From Mesorhizobium sp. M4B.F.Ca.ET.058.02.1.1 (GTDB taxonomy: Bacteria > Pseudomonadota > Alphaproteobacteria > Rhizobiales > Rhizobiaceae), in contig NZ_CP034450.1 in the NCBI RefSeq assembly GCF_003952505.1, positions 3,224,001 to 3,288,000 on the forward strand: a stretch of DNA of 64,000 nt, written 5' to 3'. The position numbers and the translations under genes are program-made. Positions 55,972-64,000 of the stretch are shown here, in pieces (within the stretch, counting starts at the first letter, position 1; every line of letters starts with the position of its first letter). Under the pieces are notes generated by a model. That model saw only the letters and a program-made list of their open reading frames with translations, had not been told where the DNA came from and did not search any database.

Positions 55972-57768
55972 CTAGAACGCTTCCGCCGGCAGCGCCATTA
56001 GCGCGTCCGCGCCACTGGAAATGCGGGCAAGCCGCGTCGCCGTCTCCGGCATGATCCGCTCCATGAAGAAGCGCGCCGTCACCAGCTTGTTGTCATAGAA
56101 GGCCGAGGAGCCGTTGGCGCCATCGGCGAGCTTCGCGCCGGCGGCCTTCGCCATCTGCGCCCACATGTAGCCCAACGCCACCAGGCCGAAGAGGTGCATG
56201 TAGTCGGTCGAGGCGGCGCCCGCATTGTCGGGCTTGGCCATGGCGTTCTGCAGCAGCCACATGGTCGCCGCCTGCAGGTCGTTGAGGCCCTTCTTCAGCG
56301 CCTTGGTGAAGGGCGCCAACTTCTCGTCGGCACGGTTCTCCTCGCAGAACTCGCCGACCTCCTTGAAGAAAGCCTGTACGCCGCGGCCACCGTTCTGCGC
56401 CAGCTTGCGGCCGACCAGGTCGAGCGCCTGGATGCCGTTGGCGCCCTCATAGATCATGGCGATGCGGGCATCGCGCACGAACTGGCTCATGCCGTGCTCT
56501 TCGATATAGCCATGGCCGCCGAACACCTGCTGCGCCATCACCGCGTGGTCGAAGCCCTTGTCGGTGAGCACGCCCTTGACCACGGGCGTCAGCAGGCCGG
56601 TGTAGTCGTCGGCCGCCCGGCGATCGTTGTCGTCACCGGCGCGGTGCGCGACGTCCGACTTGATCGCGGTCCACAGCGCCAGCGCGCGGCCGGCCTCGTT
56701 ATACGCCTTCATGGTCATCAGCGAGCGGCGGATGTCGGGATGGACGATGATTGGATCGGCCTTCTTGTCCGGCGCCTTGGCACCCGACAGCGACCGGCCC
56801 TGCAAGCGGTCCTTGGCGTAGGAGACGGCGTTCTGGTAGGCGATCTCCGACAGCGACAGCCCCTGCAGGCCGACGCCGAGGCGGGCCTCGTTCATCATCG
56901 TGAACATTGCCTTCAGGCCGCCATTGGCCTCGCCGAGCAGCGTGCCTTCGGCCTCGTCATAATTCATGACGCAGGTCGAATTGCCGTGGATGCCCATCTT
57001 CTCCTCGATCGAGCCGCAAGAGACGGCGTTTCTTTCACCTGGCTTGCCCGAGGCGTCGAGCTTGAGCTTCGGCACAATGAACAGCGAGATGCCCTTGACG
57101 CCTTCCGGCGCACCCTCGATGCGGGCCAGCACCAGGTGGACGATGTTGTCCGCCATGTCGTGCTCGCCGGCGGAGATGAATATCTTCTGACCGGAAATCT
57201 TGTAGGTGCCATTGCCGTTCGACACGGCCTTGGTGCGCAGCAGGCCAAGATCCGTGCCGCAATGCGGCTCGGTGAGGTTCATGGTGCCGGTCCATGCGCC
57301 CTCGACCAGCTTCGGCAGCCAGGTCGCCTTCTGCTCGTCGGTGCCGTGGGTGATGATGGCGGCGATCGCGCCTTGCGTCAGGCCCGGATACATCATCAGC
57401 GACATGTTGGCCGAGACCATATATTCGGAAACCGCCGTGTGGACCGTGTAGGGCAGGCCCTGGCCGCCGAACTCGGCAGGCGCGGCGAGCCCCATCCAAC
57501 CGCCCTCGCGATACTGGTCGAAAGCCTCCTTGAAGCCCTTGGGCGTCGTCACCGAGCCGTCATCATGGCGCACGCAGCCTTCCATGTCGCCGACACGGTT
57601 GAGCGGATGCATGACGTTCTCAGCGAGCTTGGCGCCCTCGGCGAGGATCGCCTCGAGGACGTCGGGCGTCGCGTCGGAGAAGCCGGGAAGATTGGAATAG
57701 CGCTGATAGCCCAACACGTCGTTGAGCACGAACAGCGTGTCCTGGATCGGCGCCCTGTAGATCGTCAT
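55972..57768 (-). CDS. Acyl-CoA dehydrogenase (large form, ~600 residues)
   Basis: A 598-residue acyl-CoA dehydrogenase with the extended C-terminal domain of the FadE5/DmdC group. It starts [20 protein letters not shown] and has [80 protein letters not shown] and the catalytic [43 protein letters not shown] 57768 has GGAGGA just upstream. It is the first gene after merR on the strand, with a MerR-type operator in its promoter. Confidence 0.93.
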   Translation of the reverse strand: MTIYRAPIQDTLFVLNDVLGYQRYSNLPGFSDATPDVLEAILAEGAKLAENVMHPLNRVGDMEGCVRHDDGSVTTPKGFKEAFDQYREGGWMGLAAPAEFGGQGLPYTVHTAVSEYMVSANMSLMMYPGLTQGAIAAIITHGTDEQKATWLPKLVEGAWTGTMNLTEPHCGTDLGLLRTKAVSNGNGTYKISGQKIFISAGEHDMADNIVHLVLARIEGAPEGVKGISLFIVPKLKLDASGKPGERNAVSCGSIEEKMGIHGNSTCVMNYDEAEGTLLGEANGGLKAMFTMMNEARLGVGLQGLSLSEIAYQNAVSYAKDRLQGRSLSGAKAPDKKADPIIVHPDIRRSLMTMKAYNEAGRALALWTAIKSDVAHRAGDDNDRRAADDYTGLLTPVVKGVLTDKGFDHAVMAQQVFGGHGYIEEHGMSQFVRDARIAMIYEGANGIQALDLVGRKLAQNGGRGVQAFFKEVGEFCEENRADEKLAPFTKALKKGLNDLQAATMWLLQNAMAKPDNAGAASTDYMHLFGLVALGYMWAQMAKAAGAKLADGANGSSAFYDNKLVTARFFMERIMPETATRLARISSGADALMALPAEAF

Positions 57769-57864
57769 GCCTTCCTCCACCCTTGCGGTCTGGCCCTGCC
57801 AGCAAGTTCTCGATCAAAGCGCAGATCGGAGGCTGAGCCAATGTCGACGCCCCGATAGCAAAAA

Positions 57865-57886
57865 TTGACGTTTGCGTAAACGTCAA
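57865..57886. promoter_or_regulatory. MerR/LiuR-type operator upstream of acyl-CoA dehydrogenase operon
   Basis: TTGACGTTTGCGTAAACGTCAA has perfect 9-bp arms around GCGT and matches the LiuR-like consensus of ACGT-spaced half sites. It lies about 97 bp before the large acyl-CoA dehydrogenase start. A related word is at 58596 upstream of merR, so the encoded regulator probably binds both. Confidence 0.75.
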
Positions 57887-57931
57887 TCTTGTCGCAGACG
57901 CAAAATTTTCGTGAGCTGACGCATGGCCGCC

Positions 57932-57968
57932 AAAAGAAAAGAGCCGCGCGGCACAGGCCGCGCGGCTC
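57932..57968 (-). terminator. Intrinsic terminator downstream of merR
   Basis: On the minus strand a perfect 12-bp stem (GAGCCGCGCGGC with GCCGCGCGGCTC, loop of four) is followed by TTTTCTTTTG. It lies 38 bp past the merR stop and separates it from the fatty-acid genes. Confidence 0.85.
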
Positions 57969-58006
57969 CTCGTCCGAGACTTTCCGCCGGAAGCCGGCGC
58001 ACAGGA

Positions 58007-58471
58007 TCAGCCGGCTGCGCTGGCCTGTGGCGGCGCGGCGCGTTGGGCAAGCATCTGGCGCACCGCCGTCATCGAGGCGCTCAACTCGTTGATGGCGTCG
58101 TCGATCAGCGCCCGCTGCTTCTGCAGGCGAGCGAGCTGCTTCTCGGACTTGTCGAGCGCCAGCCGCAGCTGCTTGGTGTTGGAGCCGGTCGGATCGTAGA
58201 GATCCATCATCTGCTTGACGTCGCGCAGCGAGAACCCGACCTTGCGGCCCAGCAGGATCAGCTTCAGCCGGGCCTTGTCGCGGCGCGTGTAGAGACGGGT
58301 CGAACCGTCGCGCTTCGGGTTGAGCAGGCCCTTGTCCTCATAGAAACGTAGCGTGCGCAACGTCACGCCATATTTCTTGGCCATTTCGCCGATGCGGACA
58401 AGTTCCTCGCCGGTTTCAGTCGATATGTCATTGGTGTTGGCCGCGGCTTCGCCGGCCGAAACAAGCTTCAT
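58007..58471 (-). CDS. MerR family regulator (LiuR-like, acyl-CoA/branched-chain catabolism)
   Basis: A 154-residue MerR protein: VRIGEMAKKYGVTLRTLRFY EDKGLL is the winged HTH, GSTRLYTRRDKARLKLILLG the second part, GFSLRDVKQMMDLYDPTGSN the dimer helix start. No cysteine metal-binding motif is present, which fits the LiuR branch controlling leucine/fatty-acid degradation. The start ATG 58471 (MKLVSAGEAA) is favoured; a 40-codon extension is basic and atypical. Palindromes ahead of its own gene and the acyl-CoA dehydrogenase support autoregulation. Confidence 0.87.
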   Translation of the reverse strand: MKLVSAGEAAANTNDISTETGEELVRIGEMAKKYGVTLRTLRFYEDKGLLNPKRDGSTRLYTRRDKARLKLILLGRKVGFSLRDVKQMMDLYDPTGSNTKQLRLALDKSEKQLARLQKQRALIDDAINELSASMTAVRQMLAQRAAPPQASAAG

Positions 58472-58595
58472 GGTCACTGGCTTTCCCCGTCTGGTGGCGC
58501 CGCGGTCCCGGACCTTGCGTCGCCTGAGTGGAAGCGGGGGCGTGCTTCCAGTCGTGGTTTCAACGAAAAATCGCAAAAGGGGGATCTGCACACCT

Positions 58596-58611
58596 CTTAC
58601 GTTTACGTCAA
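58596..58611. promoter_or_regulatory. MerR/LiuR-type operator upstream of merR
   Basis: CTTACGTTTACGTCAA is one strand of an imperfect palindrome built on ACGT-TT-ACGT, like the core of the site at 57865. It lies about 125 bp upstream of merR and suggests autoregulation. Confidence 0.55.
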
Positions 58612-58750
58612 TTCTATACCGAGTGCCGGCTCATGACGCAAGGGTGTTCTAGGCTAAGAAACGTTATGCCGCACCCGTTGGCGCACGAGCGGGATGCCCG
58701 GAACGATTTTTGCGGCGGCGACCGCAGTGGAAAGGATCATGCGCAAGTTC

Positions 58751-58775
58751 TTAAGCTTGGTTAACGCGTTGTTTA
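58751..58775. promoter_or_regulatory. CtrA-like site upstream of podJ
   Basis: TTAA-CGCGTTG-TTTA (58761-58775) matches the CtrA consensus TTAA-N7-TTAA at all but one base, with another TTAA six bases upstream (58751). A GANTC site (GAATC, 58929-58933) lies 37 bp before podJ. In Caulobacter podJ is cell-cycle controlled by CtrA, GcrA and methylation. Confidence 0.5.
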
Positions 58776-58969
58776 CCACGTTGGGTGAAATGTGCGCATG
58801 TCGGTCACCCGTGTTTATCCTGTAGCGAATTTTTCACGGTTTTCGAAGCGCGGGCGAAAAGCCCGGGAGGCTAGCCCTCCGCCGCGGCAGAACCGCACGG
58901 TCGCCTTCGTCCCGGCGAGACTTTGGGGAATCCGGTCACGAGCCGGCAATTCTGAACACGGGCGCATCG

Positions 58970-61900
58970 ATGAACAGCAAGCGGTCCTATCTCGATACAC
59001 TCAATGCCGGCAGGCAGCGCAGGCCGCACACCACGCTCGAGCAGTTGAACCGCTCCCTGGAAACGCTGGAGCAGCGGCTGGAGCGGACGCGCGAGGATAC
59101 GGCCGAGCGCCTCGACCCTCGCCGCCAGCCGGAACCGCGCTACGCCAGCGCCCAGCCTTACAGCCAGCCGCCGCGCTGGTACGAGGATCCGCAGCCGACG
59201 CCGCGACCAAAGACGCCGGCGCCGGCCGCGCCCGCGTTCGAGCAGAACTATCAGGCGATCGCCCGCGACATCGACCGCGTGCGCGGCCAGGAGGACAGCG
59301 TCGCCGTGGTCGGCAAGATCGCCGGCGAGCTGCGCGGCCTGCGCGAGGAATTGCGCCACCAGATGACCGCCGGCCTCAAGCGCGAGTTCGACGCGCTGCG
59401 CAACGACATCGAGCGCGCCTTCCAGGCGAATGGCCAGGCGGACAAGGGCAGCGCCGAGCTCGGCCTCGAATTCGAGCGGCTGTCCGGCGCCATCCAGACG
59501 CTGGCTGAGAAGAGCGACGACAGGAGCGTCAACCTGCTCAGGCTCGAGATGGAGCAGGTCAAGGGCGCGCTGGACACGCTGGCGCGCGAGGAAAGCGTGC
59601 GGGCGGTCGATCGCCGATGGGACGACTTCGACCGCCGCTGGAGCGCCTTCGAGGACCGTGTCGACGCCGACCAGCGCAAGCGCTCCGACAATCCAGGCCT
59701 TTCGGCGTTGACCGACCGCCTCGAGCAGATCAGCAATGCCGTCAACAACCTGCCGGAATCGCTGTCGCTGCGCTCACTGGAGGAAAAGGTCCGCACGCTT
59801 GCCGGTGCCGTCGACCAGTTCGCCAGCCAGCAGAGCAATCGAGGCAGCGACACGTTCGGCATGATCGACGAGCGGCTGGACGAGATCTCCCGCGCCATCG
59901 TCGCCTCGACCGTTGCCGCGCAGGCCAATGCCTTCGACCCGGAACCCTTCGAGCGCATCGAGAAGCGGATCGCCTCGCTGGCGCAGCAGATCGAGGAAGT
60001 GACCCAGGCCCAGCCCGGTCGAGAGGTTATGGACCGGCTCAACCTTCTGTCGAGCCGCGTCGACGAGCTGGCCGGCCGCGCCAACCTGCCGGAGCAGGCC
60101 ATGGAACGGCTCGGCAGGCAGATCGCGCTGATCGCCGACAAAATCGACCACGCGCCAGCCATGCCCGATGCCGATTATATCTTCCAGGGACTTGAACAGC
60201 GCTTCGACGCGCTGTCGGGGATGATGGAACGCCGGCAGGGTGATGCGATCGAACAGGGCAACATGCTGTTTCGCGATCTCGAGCGGCGGCTGGACGAGGT
60301 TGCCGACAGGCTCGACCAGCGCATGCCGCAGGCCGACAGCGCCGGCATCATGGATGCCATCGACGCCCGCTTCACCGCGCTCGCCAAGCGCCTGGAGACG
60401 CGGGTCCCCGATCCCGCCAACGAAGCGGCGATCCGCGGCCTGGAAAGCCGGCTGGAAGACATATCAAGCCGGCTTGAAACATCGGCCGCTCAGGTCGCCG
60501 GCATCGACCCGGCGCTGATCCGCAGCCTGGAGGCGCAGGTCGCCGGGCTTTCGGCGCATCTCACCAGGCCCGGCACGCCGCTGCCGGAATTCGAGGACAT
60601 CAGCCCGCGCCTCAACGAGATCGAGAAGTCGCTGGCCGGAACACGCGATACCATCCTCAGCGCGGCGCGCGAGGCGGCCGAGAGCGCGGTGCGTTCGATG
60701 GCCGATACGAGCGCCAATACAGCGGCGGTCAGCGGCCTTGCGCAGGACCTGAAGACGCTCGAAGCCCTGACGCGCCGTTCCGACGAACGCAATTCGCGCA
60801 CCTTCGAGGCCATCCACGACACGCTGCTCAAGATCGTCGACCGGCTGGGTTCGCTGGAAACCAGCGAGCCTGTGGAAGCCGTCAGCGAACTCATCGACCC
60901 GCAGCCGGCGAGTAAGCGCGGGAGCCGCGGCTCCAAGATAGCGGTGCAGGATGCGCCGTCGATGGATATCGACCAGCCGCTGCCGCTGGCCGGGGACATC
61001 GCCGATCTCGACACCCGTGCCGCCGCCATCCTGCGCAACGAACCGGTTGCGCGCGACGAGCCGGCGCCACGTTCGCCGGCTGAAGCGGCGGCGGCCGCCG
61101 CCATGGCGGCGCTCGGTTCGGACACGATCGCCGAAAAGGGCGAGAAGGCCGGCAAGAAATCGATGTTCGGCGGACTGGCGCGCGCCTTCAGGGGCAAGAA
61201 GCAGGCGGATACGCCGCCGCTCGCCGGTTCGGCGCCTGAGGTCGACGCCCCAAGCGTCGACATCGACCAGCCGCTCGACCCGAAACTTGCCAACCGGCCG
61301 CTGGAGCCAGGCTCGGGCGCACCAGACCTCAGCGCCATCATGAAGCGCGTGCGCGACGAGCGTAGCCCGCCCGTCAAGCGCAGCGAGAGCGACGCGGCCA
61401 AGTCCGACTTCATCGCCGCCGCAAGGCGCGCAGCGCAAGCCGCCGCCGCCGAGGCCGACGCGCTGAAGCGCCAGTCGACGATGGGCGGGCCGGTCAAGGC
61501 GCTCAGGATCGGCGATCTGCTCAAGGCGCGGCGCAAGCCGATCCTGATGGCGGCGGCCGCGATCATGCTAGCGCTTGCCGGCCTGCAGCTTGGCAAGGCC
61601 TTCTTCTCCGATCCGGCCCCGGTTGCCAGCAACGACGCCGCGCCGATCATCGCCGCCCAGCCGGTGGAGACGGCCTCGCTCAACGCCACGGCCGAACCGA
61701 AGACCATTGCCGAGCCAAAGGCGGCTTCCGCGGCGCAGGAGACGCCGACCCGTGCCGTGCGGCAAGCGGAACCGGTCAGGGACGCGGCGCCCGCGCAGAC
61801 CGCGGCCGTGCCGCCGACGGACGCCGATATGGTGAAGCAGGCGGCGCCCGCCGCCACTGAGCCGGCACCAACGCCCATGGCTTCGGCCGCGCCTGCTGCG

Positions 61901-62917
61901 ACGGCGCCGGATGTCACCGCTGCAGCGCCCGCGGCGCCAGCAACGGACGCGGATGCCGACGCCGAGCCGATGGCCACGGCGCCGACCGCCGCGCCGACGG
62001 TGCCCGCCACCACCGGCGCGGTTCCGCCCGCCGGCGCCGCGCCTGAGGCAGCGGCGGCGACATACAACATCCCGGCTGACGCAGGTCCGCAGGCCCTGCG
62101 CGACGCGGCGGCCGGCGGTGACGCCAAGGCGCTGTTCGAGGTCGGCTCGCGCTATGCAGAATCGCGCGGCGTCAAGGAGGACATGAAGGCGGCGGCCAAG
62201 TGGTACGAGAAGGCCGCCGAGCTCGGCCTCGCGCCGGCCGAATACCGCATCGGCAATTTCTACGAGAAGGGGATCGGCGTCGCCCGCGACATCAAGAAGG
62301 CCAAGACCTACTACCAGCTCGCCGCCGAGCAGGGCAACGCCAGCGCCATGCACAATCTCGCCGTGCTGTTCGCCATGGCGGCGGACGGCGTGACCGACAA
62401 TGAGTCGGCGGCACACTGGTTCCAGGCCGCGGCCGACCGCGGCGTCAAGGACAGCCAGTTCAATCTCGGCATCCTGGCGGCCAAGGGCGTCGGCATGAAG
62501 CAGAACCTGGAGGAATCCTACAAATGGTTCGCGCTCGTCGCCAAGACCGGCGACAAGGACGCTGCGTCCAAGCGCGACGAGATCGCCAATGCGTTGCGTC
62601 CGGAGCAGCTGGAGCGGGCGCGCGCCGCTACCGAGCTGTGGAAGGCAAAGCCGATCGAACAGGCAGCCAACTCCGTCGACATCCCCGAATCCTGGCAGGA
62701 GGGGACGCCGCAGACGACCGCCAGCATCGACATGAAGAAGGCGGTCAAGAACATCCAGCTGATCCTCAACAAGAACGGCTATGAAGCCGGCGGCGCCGAC
62801 GGTGTGATGGGCGACAAGACCAAGACCGCGATCATTGCCTTCCAGACCGACAACAAGATGAAACCGACCGGCGAGGTCGATGAACAACTGGTCAAGGCGC
62901 TGCTGGCGCGCAAATAA
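58970..62917 (+). CDS. podJ: PodJ-like polarity factor with SEL1 repeats and peptidoglycan-binding domain
   Basis: PodJ localises polar development factors. This 1315-residue protein has a long N-terminal cytoplasmic part (about 1-855) rich in charged coiled-coil heptads (for example LEQLNRSLETLEQRLERTRE and repeated DRL..LE..I units), a single transmembrane helix ILMAAAAIMLALAGLQLGKAF (about 857-880), a Pro/Ala/Thr-rich periplasmic linker, three to four SEL1 repeats (about 1040-1190, e.g. AAAKWYEKAAELGLAPAEYR), and a C-terminal PG_binding_1 domain (about 1255-1315, IQLILNKNGYEAGGADGVMG). This order matches rhizobial PodJ. Start MNSKRSYLDTLNAGRQRR. Confidence 0.9.
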   Translation: MNSKRSYLDTLNAGRQRRPHTTLEQLNRSLETLEQRLERTREDTAERLDPRRQPEPRYASAQPYSQPPRWYEDPQPTPRPKTPAPAAPAFEQNYQAIARDIDRVRGQEDSVAVVGKIAGELRGLREELRHQMTAGLKREFDALRNDIERAFQANGQADKGSAELGLEFERLSGAIQTLAEKSDDRSVNLLRLEMEQVKGALDTLAREESVRAVDRRWDDFDRRWSAFEDRVDADQRKRSDNPGLSALTDRLEQISNAVNNLPESLSLRSLEEKVRTLAGAVDQFASQQSNRGSDTFGMIDERLDEISRAIVASTVAAQANAFDPEPFERIEKRIASLAQQIEEVTQAQPGREVMDRLNLLSSRVDELAGRANLPEQAMERLGRQIALIADKIDHAPAMPDADYIFQGLEQRFDALSGMMERRQGDAIEQGNMLFRDLERRLDEVADRLDQRMPQADSAGIMDAIDARFTALAKRLETRVPDPANEAAIRGLESRLEDISSRLETSAAQVAGIDPALIRSLEAQVAGLSAHLTRPGTPLPEFEDISPRLNEIEKSLAGTRDTILSAAREAAESAVRSMADTSANTAAVSGLAQDLKTLEALTRRSDERNSRTFEAIHDTLLKIVDRLGSLETSEPVEAVSELIDPQPASKRGSRGSKIAVQDAPSMDIDQPLPLAGDIADLDTRAAAILRNEPVARDEPAPRSPAEAAAAAAMAALGSDTIAEKGEKAGKKSMFGGLARAFRGKKQADTPPLAGSAPEVDAPSVDIDQPLDPKLANRPLEPGSGAPDLSAIMKRVRDERSPPVKRSESDAAKSDFIAAARRAAQAAAAEADALKRQSTMGGPVKALRIGDLLKARRKPILMAAAAIMLALAGLQLGKAFFSDPAPVASNDAAPIIAAQPVETASLNATAEPKTIAEPKAASAAQETPTRAVRQAEPVRDAAPAQTAAVPPTDADMVKQAAPAATEPAPTPMASAAPAATAPDVTAAAPAAPATDADADAEPMATAPTAAPTVPATTGAVPPAGAAPEAAAATYNIPADAGPQALRDAAAGGDAKALFEVGSRYAESRGVKEDMKAAAKWYEKAAELGLAPAEYRIGNFYEKGIGVARDIKKAKTYYQLAAEQGNASAMHNLAVLFAMAADGVTDNESAAHWFQAAADRGVKDSQFNLGILAAKGVGMKQNLEESYKWFALVAKTGDKDAASKRDEIANALRPEQLERARAATELWKAKPIEQAANSVDIPESWQEGTPQTTASIDMKKAVKNIQLILNKNGYEAGGADGVMGDKTKTAIIAFQTDNKMKPTGEVDEQLVKALLARK

Positions 62918-62990
62918 CGGCAGAGGCGTCGCTTCCGCGATGTCCTTGCCACACATTTGCCTGTTAACTGATTGAGATGTTTTTTGTTTC

Positions 62991-63026
62991 GACGCGGCGG
63001 CGGGGTTTGGTCCCCGCCGCCGCGTC
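62991..63026. repeat. Perfect 15-bp inverted repeat between podJ and permease
   Basis: GACGCGGCGGCGGGG (62991-63005) pairs with CCCCGCCGCCGCGTC (63012-63026) across a 6-nt loop. It is strong but lacks a T-run on either strand, so it is not a standard intrinsic terminator. It may be a Rho-assisted 3' end or a structural element. Confidence 0.6.
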
Positions 63027-63109
63027 GGCGCAAGAAAAAATTGGCTTTTCGGTGCGAGACTGCACGCTGCGGCTGCATCGCCGACAGGCAAACTGATCGA
63101 GACTGACGG

Positions 63110-64000
63110 GTGGGCATCTATCTCCCGATCGCGGAAATTTCCGTCAACGTCTTCGTGCTGCTGGCCATGGGGGCGGCGGTTGGTTTCCTGTCGGGCATGT
63201 TCGGGGTAGGCGGCGGCTTCCTCATCACGCCGCTGCTGATCTTCTACAACATTCCGCCGGCCATCGCGGTCGCCACCGGCGCCAACCAGGTCATCGCCTC
63301 TTCCTTTTCCGGCGCGCTGTCGCACATGAAGCGCGGCACGCTCGACTTCAAGCTCGGCGGCGTGCTGCTCGCGGGCGGCATCGTCGGCTCGACCGGCGGT
63401 GTCTATGTGTTTGCCGTGCTGCGCCGGCTCGGCCAGTTGGATCTCTTCATTTCGCTGCTCTACGTCGCGCTGCTCGGCACCGTCGGCGGGCTGATGCTGG
63501 TCGAGAGCGTCAATGCGCTGCGCGCCACCCGCAGCGGCGCCGCACCCGTGCTGAAGAAATCCGGCCAGCACAACTGGATCCATCGGCTGCCGTTGAAGAT
63601 GCGCTTCCGCGCCTCGAAGCTGTTCGTCAGCGTCATCCCGGTGCTCGGGCTCGGCGCCGGCATCGGCTTCCTGTCGTCGATCATGGGTGTCGGCGGCGGC
63701 TTCATCATGGTGCCGGCGCTGATCTATCTCCTGAAAGTGCCGACCAACGTCGTCATCGGCACCTCGCTGTTCCAGATCATCTTCACCTCGGCCTACACCA
63801 CGCTGGTGCACGCCACCACCAACCAGACGGTCGATGTGATGCTCGCCTTCCTGTTGATGGCGGGCGGTGTCGCCGGCGCGCAATATGGCGCCAAGGCCGG
63901 CCAGAAGCTGCGCGGCGAGCAGCTCAGGGCATTGCTGGCGCTGCTGGTTCTGGCCGTCGCCATCCGCCTGGCGATCGATCTCTTCGTCACCCCGCCCAAT
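63110..64000 (+). CDS. TauE/SafE family sulfite exporter/permease, 3' end outside window
   Basis: A membrane protein of the TSUP family for sulfonates, sulfite or related organic anions. The visible 297 residues have the repeated signature VGFLSGMFGVGGGFLITPLL and, in the second half, IGFLSSIMGVGGGFIMVPAL, each at the start of a bundle of helices. GTG at 63110 is the only plausible start near the first helix. Substrate unknown. The frame is open at the window edge. Confidence 0.88.
   Translation, partial: MGIYLPIAEISVNVFVLLAMGAAVGFLSGMFGVGGGFLITPLLIFYNIPPAIAVATGANQVIASSFSGALSHMKRGTLDFKLGGVLLAGGIVGSTGGVYVFAVLRRLGQLDLFISLLYVALLGTVGGLMLVESVNALRATRSGAAPVLKKSGQHNWIHRLPLKMRFRASKLFVSVIPVLGLGAGIGFLSSIMGVGGGFIMVPALIYLLKVPTNVVIGTSLFQIIFTSAYTTLVHATTNQTVDVMLAFLLMAGGVAGAQYGAKAGQKLRGEQLRALLALLVLAVAIRLAIDLFVTPPN

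Overview
The window is chromosomal DNA of an alphaproteobacterium of the Rhizobiales, most likely a Mesorhizobium-type rhizobium. The evidence is a GcrA cell-cycle regulator with CcrM (GANTC) sites in front of it, a PodJ polarity factor, the gbpR-chvE-gguABC sugar-uptake locus, a hemA gene behind a FixK/FNR box, a class I lysyl-tRNA synthetase, a double-length dCTP deaminase, a SAM-II riboswitch in front of metZ, and several rhizobial intergenic palindromes. G+C is high throughout and both strands are densely coded. I see no integrase, transposase, phage gene or CRISPR array.

Layout. 1-5.1 kb: dadA (cut by the window edge), galE, hemA, an aminotransferase. 5.1-11.9 kb: mscL, a transporter-fused hybrid histidine kinase, a TetR/O-methyltransferase divergent pair, a LuxR-type response regulator and a small exported protein. 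12-17.2 kb: DUF952-pyrD, a VOC/MarR divergent pair with a clear operator, a MATE exporter, a histone-deacetylase-like enzyme. 17.3-21.1 kb: a glycosyltransferase/acyltransferase pair, tRNA-Gly(CCC), then about 1.8 kb with small genes and structured non-coding DNA. 21.3-28 kb: gbpR, chvE, gguA, gguB, gguC. 28-34.2 kb: an amino-acid binding protein, dcd, SAM-II-metZ, a frameshifted glycosyltransferase, apaG and a frameshifted alpha/beta hydrolase. 34.3-42.8 kb: argD-argF-hslO, gcrA, corA, phoU, phoR, ppk2. 42.9-46.8 kb: a luxR-luxI-crotonase quorum-sensing cluster, a binding protein and a TerB-like protein. 47-50.1 kb: lysyl-tRNA synthetase, an SNase-like protein, an S24 regulator. 50.2-58.5 kb: a complete beta-oxidation cluster (thioesterase, FadJ-like, thiolase, two acyl-CoA dehydrogenases) with a MerR regulator and its probable operators, interrupted by a DUF559 gene held between inverted repeats. 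58.9-64 kb: podJ and a TauE/SafE permease cut by the window edge.

The strongest points for a second look are these. (1) A family of paired two-hairpin repeats occurs three times; in each arm one hairpin is fixed and the next changes sequence but keeps its fold, and one copy encloses the DUF559 endonuclease-like gene. (2) gguA ends in a canonical A-AAA-AAG slippery heptamer, and the -1 frame stops inside the ATGA overlap with gguB, while the zero frame has no stop for 243 codons. (3) The SAM-II aptamer in front of metZ is followed by an intrinsic terminator, and a seven-base segment at its 3' side is complementary to the terminator's 5' arm, which suggests transcriptional attenuation. (4) GANTC and CtrA-like sites sit in front of gcrA and podJ. 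(5) Two other genes carry single-base frameshifts outside long homopolymers.
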